Source: Sphingobacterium oryzagri
GTDB lineage: Bacteria; Bacteroidota; Bacteroidia; Sphingobacteriales; Sphingobacteriaceae
Length of the DNA stretch: 64,000 nucleotides
Assembly (NCBI RefSeq): GCF_028736175.1
Contig: NZ_CP117880.1
Span: 682,001-746,000 of the forward strand
Direction: 5' to 3'
The notes beneath the pieces were generated by a model. That model had not been told where the DNA came from and searched no databases. It saw only the letters and a program-made list of their open reading frames with translations. The translations under genes and the position numbers were made by a program. Numbering within the stretch: the stretch's first letter is position 1; every line of letters starts with the position of its first letter. Shown piece by piece: positions 27,249-37,181 of the stretch.

Positions 27249-27776
27249 ATGGCAACTAAAATCAGATTGCAAAGACACGGTAAAAAAGGTAAACCTTTTT
27301 ACCACGTAGTAGTAGCAGATTCACGTGCTCCACGTGATGGTAAATTCATCGAACGTATCGGTTCTTACAACCCAAACACCAATCCAGCGACGATCATCTT
27401 GGATTTCGAAAAAGCATTGGATTGGGTAAACAAAGGTGCACAACCTACGGATACAGCTCGTACCATCCTTTCTACAAAAGGCGTACTTTACAAAAAACAC
27501 TTACAAGGTGGTGTTAAAAAAGGTGCATTTGACGATGCAAAAGCTGAAGAGCTTTTCGCAAAATGGTCTGAAGGTAATGACGCAAAAATCGAAGGTAAGA
27601 AAAGTGGCTTAGCACAAACTAAAGAAGAGGCTAAAAAAGCTGCTCTTACTGCTGAAGCTAAGAAAAATGCAGACAAAGCTGCTGCTGTTGCTGCTAAAAA
27701 CGCACCTGTTGAAGAGGCTCCAGCTGCTGAAGAAGCAGAAACTGAAGCTCCTGCATCAGAAGAAACTGAAGGATAA
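27249..27776 (+). CDS. rpsP: 30S ribosomal protein S16
   Basis: Small-subunit ribosomal protein. The core is at residues 1-80 ([60 protein letters not shown]). The product is 175 residues, about twice the length of the Escherichia coli protein, because of an Ala/Glu/Lys-rich tail from about residue 95 that ends in [16 protein letters not shown] repeats. Such tails are usual in Bacteroidota S16. A terminator follows, and then rimM, the usual neighbour. Confidence 0.97.
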   Translation: MATKIRLQRHGKKGKPFYHVVVADSRAPRDGKFIERIGSYNPNTNPATIILDFEKALDWVNKGAQPTDTARTILSTKGVLYKKHLQGGVKKGAFDDAKAEELFAKWSEGNDAKIEGKKSGLAQTKEEAKKAALTAEAKKNADKAAAVAAKNAPVEEAPAAEEAETEAPASEETEG

Positions 27777-27800
27777 TTTCTATTCATACAGATTCAAGAA

Positions 27801-27829
27801 AGCCGAATCCCAACCGATTCGGCTTTTTT
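27801..27829 (+). terminator. Terminator between rpsP and rimM
   Basis: AGCCGAATC at 27801-27809 and GATTCGGCT at 27816-27824 form a perfect 9-bp stem followed by a T-run. It would reduce rimM expression relative to the ribosomal protein if both share the upstream promoter. Confidence 0.88.
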
Positions 27830-27878
27830 AATACGGCAGCAACTGCTGACGCTATTTATTTAACTTTTTAATTAGAAA

Positions 27879-28409
27879 ATGAACATATCGGACGCTTTTT
27901 GTATAGGATACATCACCAAAACTCGTGGTTTAAAAGGAGAAGTACAATTATTCTTCGAGTTTGAAGATTATATGGAACTGGATTTCGATATGCTTTTTCT
28001 GGAGATGAACAAAAAGCTGGTTCCTTATTTTGTGGATACGATTAAGGTACAAAAAAATAGCACAGCCTATTTGAATCTGGAAGATGTCGATCATATCGAC
28101 AAAGCGCAGCCACTGGTGAAGAAAAAAGCCTACCTCCCCAATGACAAAATGCCCGAGAGAGATCCTGATGATTTCAGGTATAGCGATCTTGTCGGATTTT
28201 TAGTAATCGACGAGCAAGAAGGCGAGATTGGCTCCATAACCGCTGTACAAGAACTGCCGCAACAATTTGTTGCTACGGTAGATTTTCATGGACACGAGTT
28301 GTTATTCCCGCTTAATGAAGACTTGATATTAGATATCGACATGCAAGAACAGATTATCGAAGTTGAGCTACCTGAAGGCTTAGTTGATCTCTATCGCGGC
28401 GAAGAATAA
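27879..28409 (+). CDS. rimM: Ribosome maturation factor RimM
   Basis: Assists 16S rRNA processing and assembly of the 30S head around S19. The 176-residue product has the RimM N-terminal barrel (FCIGYITKTRGLKGEVQLFF) and the C-terminal PRC-barrel (YSDLVGFLVIDEQEGEIGSI, ELLFPLNEDLILDID). Length is typical. It lies 102 bases after rpsP, across a strong terminator, so its level probably depends on partial read-through or a promoter in the short AT-rich gap. I see no trmD in this window. Confidence 0.95.
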   Translation: MNISDAFCIGYITKTRGLKGEVQLFFEFEDYMELDFDMLFLEMNKKLVPYFVDTIKVQKNSTAYLNLEDVDHIDKAQPLVKKKAYLPNDKMPERDPDDFRYSDLVGFLVIDEQEGEIGSITAVQELPQQFVATVDFHGHELLFPLNEDLILDIDMQEQIIEVELPEGLVDLYRGEE

Positions 28410-28546
28410 CTGGGAAAAAAGAAAATAACGGCGCCCGCCGGATGGTTTTCCAAATGTTACGTTAGCTTATTCGATTTCTATGGAATAACGTTGGACATTG
28501 ATCAGCGCTAAAGACGCGCGCGATTTTTACTTTTCAATTTGAATAA

Positions 28547-28798
28547 TAAGGTGGATCACCCTGCCAAAAAAATCATTTAGATATTCCCGAAGAACTAAAC
28601 TGTGCAGTCGACAACAGGAAAATAACTGCCGATGTCAAGCAAGTTAGCGAAGAATGTCTCGTCTGCCAGTGTAAATAACTGATCAAGTTTAGCTTACCCA
28701 GTGTTACACTTTTATACAATGAGTCATTCAAGGCCAATAAAAAAATTGTAGAACGCCTGGCGAAAACAGATAAAAGCAAAAATAGCGTCGTTAAATAA
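28547..28798 (+). pseudogene. Possible degraded small gene with one internal stop
   Basis: The 28410-28869 gap has one frame of 84 codons from 28547 interrupted only by a TAA at 28676-28678. The halves read HLDIPEELNCAVDNRK followed by CLVCQCK, and IKFSLPSVTLLYNESFKANK followed by KIVERLAKTDK, which look protein-like. No ATG lies in frame near the start, and the opposite strand is also open for 68 codons, so this may be chance. I do not recognise a family. The remainder of the gap shows nothing. Confidence 0.2.
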
Positions 28799-28869
28799 TG
28801 TTAAAGGCGCTGTTTTTATTAGGCTTAGTTCGTATTTTAAAGATCTAAATAGCCCAAAGATCGTTAATT

Positions 28870-31800
28870 ATGAATTACAGTAGAATCAATAACCTAGTTG
28901 GCTGGCTTGTAGCGACACTTGCTACTATTGTTTACATCCTGACAGCAGATCGATTTAACAGTTGGTGGGATACCGGTGAGTTTATCGCTTCGGCCTATAA
29001 ATTACAGATCGTACACCAACCCGGTGCGCCGCTCTTTTTGATGATCCAAAATGTGTTTTCAAATCTCGCCGGAGGCGACGTAACGCAAATTGCGTACTGG
29101 ATGAATATAGGTTCAGCCGTATGTAGCGGTTTGACCGTGCTTTTTCTTTTTTGGACGATAACCGCTTTGGCGCGAAAATTAAGGCGCAAAGATGCGCAGC
29201 AGGAAAGCGGCTGGCAAATTGTACAAATCCAGCTAGCTGGATTTATCGGCGCAGCAGCATACGCCTTTACGGATTCGTTTTGGTATTCCGCTGTAGAATC
29301 CGAGGTGTATGCGATGTCGTCGCTATGCACTGCAGCTGTCTTTTGGTTAGCATTGAAATGGGAAAAACGAGCAGACCAACCCGGAGCAGACCGTTGGTTG
29401 TTAGTGATTATGTATATCATGGGTTTATCGATCGGTGTGCATCTGTTAAACCTGCTTACGATTCCCGCCATCGCATTAATTGTATATTTCCGTAAAAAGC
29501 GCGTCGTGACATTTCAAGGCGTAGCGCTGGCTTTAGGTATCGGTATCGCTATTTTAGGCTTTGTATTGTGGGGCGTTATCCAATATCTCGTTCGGTTTGC
29601 AGCGCAGTTTGACCTGTTATTCGTTAATCAATTGGGCTTCGGATTTGGTTCTGGTGCACTCTTTTTTGCGGCGGTGTTAATCGCGGCGCTAGTCATTGGT
29701 TTACTACACAGTATAAAAAGAAATAAGCCGATGTTAAACACGTTATTGCTCGGCGTATGCTTGGTCTTATTTGGCTACTCATCTTATGCCATGATTGTTA
29801 TCCGAGCACATGCCGATCCGTCATTAAACAATAATGCACCGGATAATATCTATTCTTTTCTCGGCTATCTCAGTAGGGAACAATACGCAAGTGAGCCATT
29901 GTTAAAAGGGCCGTTGTTTGATGCGAAGGAAGTCAATGTAACCTATGATAGCACTTACAAAAAGGGAACAGATCGTTATGAAAAATTAACCGGGAAACCG
30001 ACTTACAGCTACGACAAAGAAATGTTGTTTCCGCGCTTATATAGCCAAAAGCATCAAGATTATTACCGGATGTACCTGGGTTTAAACAACGGACAGCAAG
30101 TGTCGTTTATGGACAATTTAAGGTTTTTATTTTCTTACCAGCTGGGCGATATGTATGGGCGCTATTTTATGTGGAATTTTGTCGGTAGACAAAATGATGA
30201 ACAACGGTTTTCTGGAACAACCAATGGAAACTGGCTCTCGGGGATACGCATCGTTGATGATGCACGGTTGGGTGGACAGCAAGAGTTGCCGACGGGCATG
30301 CAGGTGGATCCGAGTCGAAATGTTTACTATTATATTCCGCTATTCATTGGCATTATTGGCTTGCTTTGGCAGTTTAAAAAAGATCGTAAAAATGCGATAA
30401 TCGTCGCTTTGTTGTTCTTTTTTACAGGTATAGCAATTGTACTTTATTTAAATCAAACACCAATGCAGCCGCGCGAACGAGATTACGCCTATGCGGGGTC
30501 GTTCTATGCTTTCGCGATCTGGATTGGCTTTGGCGTGCTTGCGCTGATTGATGTGTTCCGCCGAAAATTGCACATGCGTGCCGCTACGCTTACGGCGGGT
30601 GTTTTGTGTACAATTGGTGCGCCTGTGCTCTTGTTGACAGAAAACTGGGACGATCACGATCGCTCCGAACGAGATTTTGCACGCCAGGTAGCATATAATT
30701 ATCTCCAATCCTGCGATCCTAACGCGATACTCTTTACTTACGCGGATAACGATACCTTTCCTTTATGGTATTTGCAAGAAGTGGAAGGCGTAAGAACAGA
30801 TGTCCGGATTGTCAACCTTAGTTATTTGCAATCGCACTGGTATGTAAAGCAATTGAAAAACAAGGTGAATAATGCCGAACCTGTGGATACGGCCATCACG
30901 GCTGAAAAGTTAGCACAAGGTGTACGCGATTATCTTCCGTTTATCGATCGGGAGATTCAAGAGCCAGTAGATTTGGATAAGCTGATGGAGTTTTTGTTGT
31001 CTGATAACCAAACCAATCAAGTGCAGATGCAGGATGGTAGCTTTATCAATTACCTGCCGACTAAACGATGGAAGATGGTTGTCGATAAAGAAGCAGTGAT
31101 CGCGAATAAGATATTGCCGACGACCTGGAATGCTGCTGTGCCAGATGAAATGACGTGGGATTATAACCAAAACTTTATTACACGAGCGGAGCTAGCTTTG
31201 TTAGGAATCGTGAAAAACAATCAATGGAAAAGACCTATTTATTTTACCAATTACACGCCTGAAGATAAGATGGCAGGACTGTCGAAATATTTGATGGACG
31301 AGGGTTTGGTGAAAAAACTGGTTCCCGTTTCGCTTGATGAATCTTCCGGTGAAGAGGCGATGGTGAACGTGGAAAAGTTGTACGACCATGCTGTACATAA
31401 TTTTAATTGGGGAAATTATGGGCAACAGGCTTTTGTTGATGTGGATTCGCGTCACTATATGACCAACTTTGTCTTGCCACAGGTATACGACCGTACAGTG
31501 CGTTTATTGCGGGAGAAAGGTGATTTGACAAAAGCAAAAGACGTGGCTATTGCCGCTACAAATATACTGCCCAAGCGCGTTTACGGTGCCGAAGAAACGT
31601 ATCTCTATGGCGAAATTGTCGATACGCTGTACAAATCTAAAGAAAAGCCACTCGCCCAACAGGTTGTGCGTAGACACTTGACGTTTTTAGATGAGCAATT
31701 GCAGTATGCACAAGCTTTGATGCGTGATAAGCCGGAATCGTTGGATACCCGTGGCTTACAGTATAGCTTGGCGGCCTTGGAACGTTATCAATCGATTCTT

Positions 31801-31881
31801 AAAGAACAAGATCAGCCTTTATACGCACAGGCAGATGATTTATATCGCCGGTATACATCTCGGTTTCTACGTGAACAATAG
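28870..31881 (+). CDS. DUF2723 multi-pass membrane protein (GT117-like)
   Basis: Integral membrane protein of 1003 residues. The N-terminal half has about ten hydrophobic helices; it opens with INNLVGWLVATLATIVYILT and has the family mark WWDTGEFIASAYKLQIVHQP followed by GAPLF. The Asp and Glu in DTGEF resemble the acidic pair at the active site of protein-O-mannosyltransferase-type enzymes. The second half is soluble and helical. DUF2723 is assigned to glycosyltransferase family 117 and is widespread in Bacteroidota; the sugar and acceptor are not known here. It is monocistronic, with a palindromic repeat after it. Confidence 0.9.
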   Translation: MNYSRINNLVGWLVATLATIVYILTADRFNSWWDTGEFIASAYKLQIVHQPGAPLFLMIQNVFSNLAGGDVTQIAYWMNIGSAVCSGLTVLFLFWTITALARKLRRKDAQQESGWQIVQIQLAGFIGAAAYAFTDSFWYSAVESEVYAMSSLCTAAVFWLALKWEKRADQPGADRWLLVIMYIMGLSIGVHLLNLLTIPAIALIVYFRKKRVVTFQGVALALGIGIAILGFVLWGVIQYLVRFAAQFDLLFVNQLGFGFGSGALFFAAVLIAALVIGLLHSIKRNKPMLNTLLLGVCLVLFGYSSYAMIVIRAHADPSLNNNAPDNIYSFLGYLSREQYASEPLLKGPLFDAKEVNVTYDSTYKKGTDRYEKLTGKPTYSYDKEMLFPRLYSQKHQDYYRMYLGLNNGQQVSFMDNLRFLFSYQLGDMYGRYFMWNFVGRQNDEQRFSGTTNGNWLSGIRIVDDARLGGQQELPTGMQVDPSRNVYYYIPLFIGIIGLLWQFKKDRKNAIIVALLFFFTGIAIVLYLNQTPMQPRERDYAYAGSFYAFAIWIGFGVLALIDVFRRKLHMRAATLTAGVLCTIGAPVLLLTENWDDHDRSERDFARQVAYNYLQSCDPNAILFTYADNDTFPLWYLQEVEGVRTDVRIVNLSYLQSHWYVKQLKNKVNNAEPVDTAITAEKLAQGVRDYLPFIDREIQEPVDLDKLMEFLLSDNQTNQVQMQDGSFINYLPTKRWKMVVDKEAVIANKILPTTWNAAVPDEMTWDYNQNFITRAELALLGIVKNNQWKRPIYFTNYTPEDKMAGLSKYLMDEGLVKKLVPVSLDESSGEEAMVNVEKLYDHAVHNFNWGNYGQQAFVDVDSRHYMTNFVLPQVYDRTVRLLREKGDLTKAKDVAIAATNILPKRVYGAEETYLYGEIVDTLYKSKEKPLAQQVVRRHLTFLDEQLQYAQALMRDKPESLDTRGLQYSLAALERYQSILKEQDQPLYAQADDLYRRYTSRFLREQ

Positions 31882-31942
31882 CGATGCTTTTTGTAATGAA
31901 AAATAAAATGTAAAAATAGGCTTTCTAAAAACTGATTAATTT

Positions 31943-32049
31943 CGTCATGGCGAGCAGAATAAACGAAGACCACCGGAGGGATCTCCGTAGGCATCCAATC
32001 TTACAGAATAAAAATGTAGATTGCTTCGTCATCCTTCCTCGCCATGACG
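31943..32049. repeat. Palindromic interspersed repeat (REP-like)
   Basis: CGTCATGGCGAG at 31943-31954 is the exact reverse complement of CTCGCCATGACG at 32038-32049, bounding about 107 bp with further internal pairing (GGAGGGATCTCC; GATTGCTTCGTC). It lies between convergent genes. The sequence resembles short palindromic repeats that I recall being scattered in Bacteroidota genomes. No coding potential is seen. Confidence 0.6.
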
Positions 32050-32114
32050 TATTTCGAAGTTAACCGATTATCTTTTGTACAGCTTCTGCTAGTTATAGCT
32101 TATCTGTTGCGGCA

Positions 32115-33785
32115 TTATCCCTTTTTAACTTCTTTTGCCCAAGAGTCTTTCAACGTTACCGTTCGGTTGAAAACCAATTGCGCTGGTGTAGATTTGCTGT
32201 CTAACGTAAAATAGCCTAAGCGGATAAACTGATATCCCTTATCTGCCGTTGCGTTGGCTAAATCAGGCTCGATATAAGCCTTTTGTATAATCTGCAAACT
32301 ATCCGGATTAATTGACTGCTTGAAATCTTCGGCTGCTGCTGGATTTTCATCATTGAAGAGACGATCATACAAACGTACTTCAGCTTCTTTTGCATGTGGC
32401 ACGGAAACCCAGTGGATAGTGCCTTTTACTTTTAATCCTGATGTATCTTCGCCTGATTTCGAATTGGGCACGTAAGTACAGTGTATTTCGGTAACTTTAC
32501 CTTGCTCATCCTTAACAAAGTCATGGCATTGCACGATGTAGGCATGTTTTAAGCGTACGGACAAGCCAGGGCCTAAGCGGAAGAATTTTTTTGGCGGTTC
32601 TTCCATAAAATCTTCCCGCTCAATCCATAATTCGCTGCTGAATGGAATCGTTCTGGATCCTTCACCACCTTCAACTTCGGGATTGTTCTCGCCGTGCAAT
32701 TCTTCTACTTGCCCTTCCGGATAATTCGTGATCACGAGTTTGATCGGATCGAGCACTGCCATACGTCGCCAAGCCGATTGGTTAAGATCTTCACGAATAC
32801 AAAATTCCAGTAAACTAACGTCGATCATATTCTCCCGTTTTTGCACCCCGATACGATCACAGAAGTTTCGAATGGAAGCAGGTGTATAGCCTCTTCGGCG
32901 TAAGCCAGATATGGTCGGCATGCGCGGGTCATCCCAACTTTCGACGAACTTCTCGTTGACCAATTGCAATAGTTTGCGCTTGCTCATTACTGTGTAAGAC
33001 AAGTTTAACCGGGCAAATTCGTATTGTTTCGATGGAAAAATCGCTAATTTTTCAATACACCAATCGTACAACGGACGGTGAGGAATAAACTCCAAAGTAC
33101 AAATGGAATGTGTAATTTCCTCAATAGAATCGGACTGACCGTGGGCAAAATCATACATCGGATAAATGCACCAGGTATCTCCGGTACGGTGATGATGGGC
33201 ATGTTTTATCCGGTAAAGCAAGGGGTCGCGCAAGTGCATGTTTGGACTGGCCAAATCAATTTTAGCGCGCAACACTTTTTCGCCATCTTTATATTTGCCT
33301 TCGCGCATTTCTTGGAAAAGAAGCAAATTCTCTTCTATTGAACGCGCTCTATAAGGCGTTGGAACACCTGGCTCAGTTGGCGTACCTTTTGCTGCAGCAA
33401 TCTCTTCTGCGGTACTGTCATCTACATAAGCCAGTCCTTTATTTATTAAATCGACCGCGAAGCTGTACAACGTCTCGAAATAATCTGACGTATAAAGCTC
33501 TTGCGCCCATTGAAAACCCAACCACTGGATGTCTTGTTTGATACTTTCCACATACTCCGTATCTTCTGTCACCGGATTGGTGTCATCAAAACGAAGATTG
33601 GTTTTGCCGTTGTAACGCTGACCCAAACCGAAGTTTAAGCAGATGGATTTGGCATGACCAATGTGGAGGTAGCCATTAGGCTCTGGCGGGAAACGTGTCA
33701 AAACGCGTCCGTCGTGCTTGCCCGAGCGAAGATCTTCTTCGATGATCTCCTCGATAAAATTCAGTGGTTTTTCTTCATTTAACAT
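32115..33785 (-). CDS. glnS: Glutamine--tRNA ligase
   Basis: Charges tRNA-Gln with glutamine. The 556-residue class I synthetase has the HIGH signature in [17 protein letters not shown] (HIGH at about 41-44) and the KMSKS-type loop as [11 protein letters not shown] near 265. The anticodon-binding beta-barrel region includes [38 protein letters not shown]. Length matches the E. coli enzyme. The gene stands alone on the minus strand. Its promoter -7 element ends only four bases before the ATG, suggesting a leaderless transcript. Confidence 0.97.
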   Translation of the reverse strand: MLNEEKPLNFIEEIIEEDLRSGKHDGRVLTRFPPEPNGYLHIGHAKSICLNFGLGQRYNGKTNLRFDDTNPVTEDTEYVESIKQDIQWLGFQWAQELYTSDYFETLYSFAVDLINKGLAYVDDSTAEEIAAAKGTPTEPGVPTPYRARSIEENLLLFQEMREGKYKDGEKVLRAKIDLASPNMHLRDPLLYRIKHAHHHRTGDTWCIYPMYDFAHGQSDSIEEITHSICTLEFIPHRPLYDWCIEKLAIFPSKQYEFARLNLSYTVMSKRKLLQLVNEKFVESWDDPRMPTISGLRRRGYTPASIRNFCDRIGVQKRENMIDVSLLEFCIREDLNQSAWRRMAVLDPIKLVITNYPEGQVEELHGENNPEVEGGEGSRTIPFSSELWIEREDFMEEPPKKFFRLGPGLSVRLKHAYIVQCHDFVKDEQGKVTEIHCTYVPNSKSGEDTSGLKVKGTIHWVSVPHAKEAEVRLYDRLFNDENPAAAEDFKQSINPDSLQIIQKAYIEPDLANATADKGYQFIRLGYFTLDSKSTPAQLVFNRTVTLKDSWAKEVKKG

Positions 33786-33789
33786 AATA

Positions 33790-33797
33790 CAAAGTTA
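33790..33797 (-). promoter_or_regulatory. -7 promoter element of glnS, leaderless geometry
   Basis: The minus strand reads TAACTTTG, an exact TAnnTTTG match, then TATT, then the ATG of glnS at 33785. With the usual distance from this element to the start of transcription, +1 would fall at or next to the A of the ATG. Confidence 0.5.
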
Positions 33798-34006
33798 ATA
33801 TTTATGCCCGACATACGACGTCGTCCGCCGCAAAATAATCGAGGTGTACTAAGTATCGTTTTTACACTGTTTTTGGTTTGAGTAGTACAAAAGAAACGTT
33901 GCTTTTTTAATCCATAAGCGGTATGCTTTAACAGTTCTTAAGGGAGCAGCGTCGCCAATATTATGTATTTTTAACGCGATCAAAACGCAAGTCGTCTGAC
34001 GTCATT

Positions 34007-35290
34007 ATGAAATATAACATTTTTACATTATGCATATTAGTGCTTGGACTGCCATTTTTAGTGTCCGCACAAAAAAACAAGAAGCCACAAGTATTGGTCT
34101 ATGGATCTGATATTGCAGCATATGCTGCCGCGCTTCAGTCCGTCAAATCTGGTGTGCCCACAATCTGGATAACCGATCGTGATACGTTAGTACCCAAATT
34201 TTCTTTGCAAGCGCAATCAATCCCCAATAGCTCGGATCGTGATGGCGGCGTATGGTTGGATATATTGATGGACATGGCTTTATCGACAACCAGAGATGAC
34301 GTGTTGGCAGCTACGGTGCGTAACGATATGCGGCCGCGTTTGTTTATGAATGCGCTGGAACGTAGTCTAACAAAGTATCCCACATTGCAGGTGATGAAAA
34401 AGCAACAAATACGTGCTTTGAAGCCTTCAAGTAAAGGTTGGCTGGTTACACTTGCCAATAAGCAAAAACTGGAGTTGCGCTGTGTGATCGACGCGTCTAC
34501 AGAACAAGAATTGCAGCATTTGTTTGCTGCAAATGACGTCACTACGGCCGATAATATGAATTTACTCAAAACCGCAGAAATATCAAAAGAACAATGGCGC
34601 ACACAGGTCGTTTCCGGTAGCGTAACGGGCGACTGCTATACCCTGACGCTAGCACAGCTGTTGACAGCTGAAAAGCAGGGCTTGTTTAATCTAGTAGCGA
34701 TGCAAAAGCTCTTGGAAATGGATAAAAGTGTGGTTTCTTTTCGTTCAGCAATAGGGCAGGCCGTAGGTGCTACAGCGGCTTATCTTGCTTTTTTTAAAAC
34801 AACACCCGAAAAGATTGATGCACGCAAATTGCAATTAGAGCTTTTGACCTACGGCGTGCATATCATACCTTTTCAGGATATTCCATCGATGGATCCGCAC
34901 TTTAATGCCATACAGCGTTTCGCGTTAGCTGGAATCTTACCCTATACTATAAACGCGGGTTTGCCTGTCTTTGATAAAAAAGGAGAGGTGCGCGCTAAAA
35001 CGTTCGAAGTGCTGCTAAAACAATTGTACTCCCGCAGCCAATTATGGTTTGCAGACTATCAAGGCGACGTATTGACGGTAGGTGATGTGTTGTCGCTAGT
35101 AAAATTTATCGGTATGCGTGGCGAAGAAGTCGATCGACAAGTGGCGAACGATTGGAACGATAATTTAAGGTTTGACGGAAAGTTTGATCCGCATGCCGCA
35201 ATAACCCGTTATCAGTTTGCAGTATTGCTCGATCGCTACGCGAATCCATTTGCGAAAGCCGTTATTCAGAAAGGTGTGTTTATCAATTGA
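34007..35290 (+). CDS. Exported FAD-dependent oxidoreductase-like protein with degenerate Rossmann motif
   Basis: Protein of 427 residues with a signal peptide (about 1-22, MKYNIFTLCILVLGLPFLVS). The mature N-terminus, PQVLVYGSDIAAYAAALQSV followed by KSGVPTIWITD, has the fold pattern of FAD-dependent oxidoreductases (PF12831 type), but GxGxxG is replaced by GSDIAA, so normal dinucleotide binding is doubtful. The C-terminus holds AAITRYQFAVLLDRYANPF, which resembles an S-layer homology helix. Bacteroidota homologues of this kind are often linked to carbohydrate loci, but no such genes are adjacent. Monocistronic; the function is unproven. Confidence 0.65.
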   Translation: MKYNIFTLCILVLGLPFLVSAQKNKKPQVLVYGSDIAAYAAALQSVKSGVPTIWITDRDTLVPKFSLQAQSIPNSSDRDGGVWLDILMDMALSTTRDDVLAATVRNDMRPRLFMNALERSLTKYPTLQVMKKQQIRALKPSSKGWLVTLANKQKLELRCVIDASTEQELQHLFAANDVTTADNMNLLKTAEISKEQWRTQVVSGSVTGDCYTLTLAQLLTAEKQGLFNLVAMQKLLEMDKSVVSFRSAIGQAVGATAAYLAFFKTTPEKIDARKLQLELLTYGVHIIPFQDIPSMDPHFNAIQRFALAGILPYTINAGLPVFDKKGEVRAKTFEVLLKQLYSRSQLWFADYQGDVLTVGDVLSLVKFIGMRGEEVDRQVANDWNDNLRFDGKFDPHAAITRYQFAVLLDRYANPFAKAVIQKGVFIN

Positions 35291-35343
35291 ATTGATTAAA
35301 GCGCAAGGAATTGCGATTGTTTTTGTAAGCGCTTTGCAAAATC

Positions 35344-35722
35344 GTGAACGCTCGCTTTATTAACTGCTCGGCGAACAACATCATCAAGTTTCATCAAGCG
35401 ATGGAAAACAAGTAATTGACGCAGGATGTGTGTGGGGAAGGCATAAGAATTATAGCACAAAATTATCCAAAATATTTTGTGCTGTCATGCTAGCCTGCGC
35501 GGCAATTGCCTTGTGTGGGAAGGATTCGTGCGAAGGATCGCCTAGATGAAACAAGGACTTTTTTGAATACTTTTTGTGTCCAGACAAAAAGTATTGCCCT
35601 GTCCCGGCGAGGGACAAAAGCGACATACGACTCCGCTGGAGTCGAAATAACATATCATGTCAATTTGCTATAACTATATGACCTCGCTGAGGTCAACTGT
35701 TTTATAAGCAGCTTCTAGAATC
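35344..35722 (+). repeat. Array unit 1 (core I, tail a)
   Basis: The core stem is AGCACAAAAT at 35454-35463 and ATTTTGTGCT at 35474-35483. The short tail carries two hairpins with the same GCT loop: CGACTCC/GGAGTCG at 35628-35644 and GACCTC/GAGGTC at 35680-35694. The head is the most diverged of the full units. Confidence 0.85.
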
Positions 35723-36262
35723 GTGAACGTTCGCTTTATCAACCGCTCTGCGAATAACATCGTCAAAGTTTCATCAAGCGATGGAAAACAAGCAATTGAC
35801 GCAGGATGTGCGAGGGGAAGGCATAAGAATTATAGCACAAAATTATCCAAAATATTTTGTGCTGTCATTCTAGCCTGCGCGGCAATTGGCTTGTGTGGGA
35901 AGGATTCGTGCGACAAATCGCCTCGATGAAACAAGGACTTTTTTGAATACTTTTTGTGTCCAGACAAAAAGTATTGCCCTGTCCCGGCGAGGGACAATGG
36001 AAGCGTAGTAAATACATGAGCGATTTTTCCCTTCGCACAACCTCTCCGCCGCTCGCCGCGGCAAGGCCATACTTTTTTCTTGATAAAAAAGTACGCAAAA
36101 AATCAAGGCTAGGATTCTTAGTGCTATCCCGTATTTGAATAGCCTAAACCATCCGAAACTCGCTACGCTCAAACATCGGATGCTTTTTAACGCCTATTCA
36201 TCATACGTGATCACGCAGCCGAATCCAAGGCCGTTTGATTTAAATGTTCGTTATGCGAAGTT
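35723..36262 (+). repeat. Array unit 2 (core I, tail b)
   Basis: The core stem AGCACAAAAT/ATTTTGTGCT spans 35834-35863. The long tail from about 35997 contains a TACTTTTTT/AAAAAAGTA stem and a CATCCGA/TCGGATG stem near 36150-36182. Confidence 0.85.
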
Positions 36263-36801
36263 GTGAACGCTAGCGTCAATAAACGCTTCGCGAAACACGT
36301 CATTAACGTTTCATCAAGCGATGGAAAAGAAGCAATTGACGCCGGTTGTGTGGGGGGAAGGCATAAGAATGACAGGTCAAATTTATTTAAAAAAATTTGA
36401 CCTGTCATTCTAGCCTGCGCGGCAATTGCCTTGTGCGCGAAGGATGGTGCGACAAATCGCCTCGATGAAACAAGGACTTTTTTGAATATTTTTTGTGTCC
36501 AGACAAAAAGTATTGCCCTGTCCCGGCGAGGGACAATGGAAGCGTAGTAAATACATGAGCGATTTTTCCCTTCGCACAACCTCTCCGCCGCTCGCCGCGG
36601 CAAGGCCATACTTTTTTCTTGATAAAAAAGTACGCAAAAAATCAAGGCTAGGATTCTTAGTGCTATCCCGTCTGTGAATAGCCTAAACCATCCGAAACTC
36701 GCTATGCTCAAACAGCGGATGCTTTTTAACGCCTATTCATCATACGTGATCACGCAGCCGAATCCAAGGCCGTTTGATTTAAATGTTCGTTATGCGAAGT
36801 T
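36263..36801 (+). repeat. Array unit 3 (core II, tail b)
   Basis: The core is replaced by a different perfect stem: AGAATGACAGGTCAAATTT at 36366-36384 pairs over 19 bases with 36393-36411 around an 8-base loop. The rest is nearly identical to unit 2. Confidence 0.88.
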
Positions 36802-37181
36802 GTGAACGCTAGCGTCAATAAACGCTTCGCGAAACACGTCATTAACGTTTCATCAAGCGATGGAAAACAAGCAATTGACGCCGGTTGTGTGTGGGGAAGG
36901 CATAAGAATTATAGGTCAAATTTATTTAAAAAAATTTGACCTGTCATTCTAGCCTGCGCGGCAATTGGCTTGTGCGCGAGGGATACGTGCGACAGATCGC
37001 CTCGATGAAACAAAGACTTTTTTGAATACTTTTTGTGTCCAGACAAAAAGTATTGCCCCGTCCCGGCGAGGGACAAAAGCGACATACGACTCCGCTGGAG
37101 TCGAAATAACATATCATGTCAATTTGCTATAACTATATGACCTCGCTGAGGTCAACTGTTTTGTAAGCGCCCTCTAGAATT
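36802..37181 (+). repeat. Array unit 4 (core II, tail a)
   Basis: The core II stem AGGTCAAATTT at 36913-36923 pairs with AAATTTGACCT at 36932-36942. The tail is the short type with the two GCT-loop hairpins, as in unit 1, so core and tail types assort independently. Confidence 0.88.

Noticed and set aside
33804..33881. 25-residue plus-strand frame starting MPDIRRRPPQNNRG with a hydrophobic end
   Set aside because: Too short to support; the region also holds the glnS promoter on the other strand.
36211..36711. A 166-residue minus-strand frame, and similar 60-100-residue frames, inside the tandem array
   Set aside because: The frames repeat with each unit, run through several hairpins and have no domain; they are open by chance in repeated DNA.
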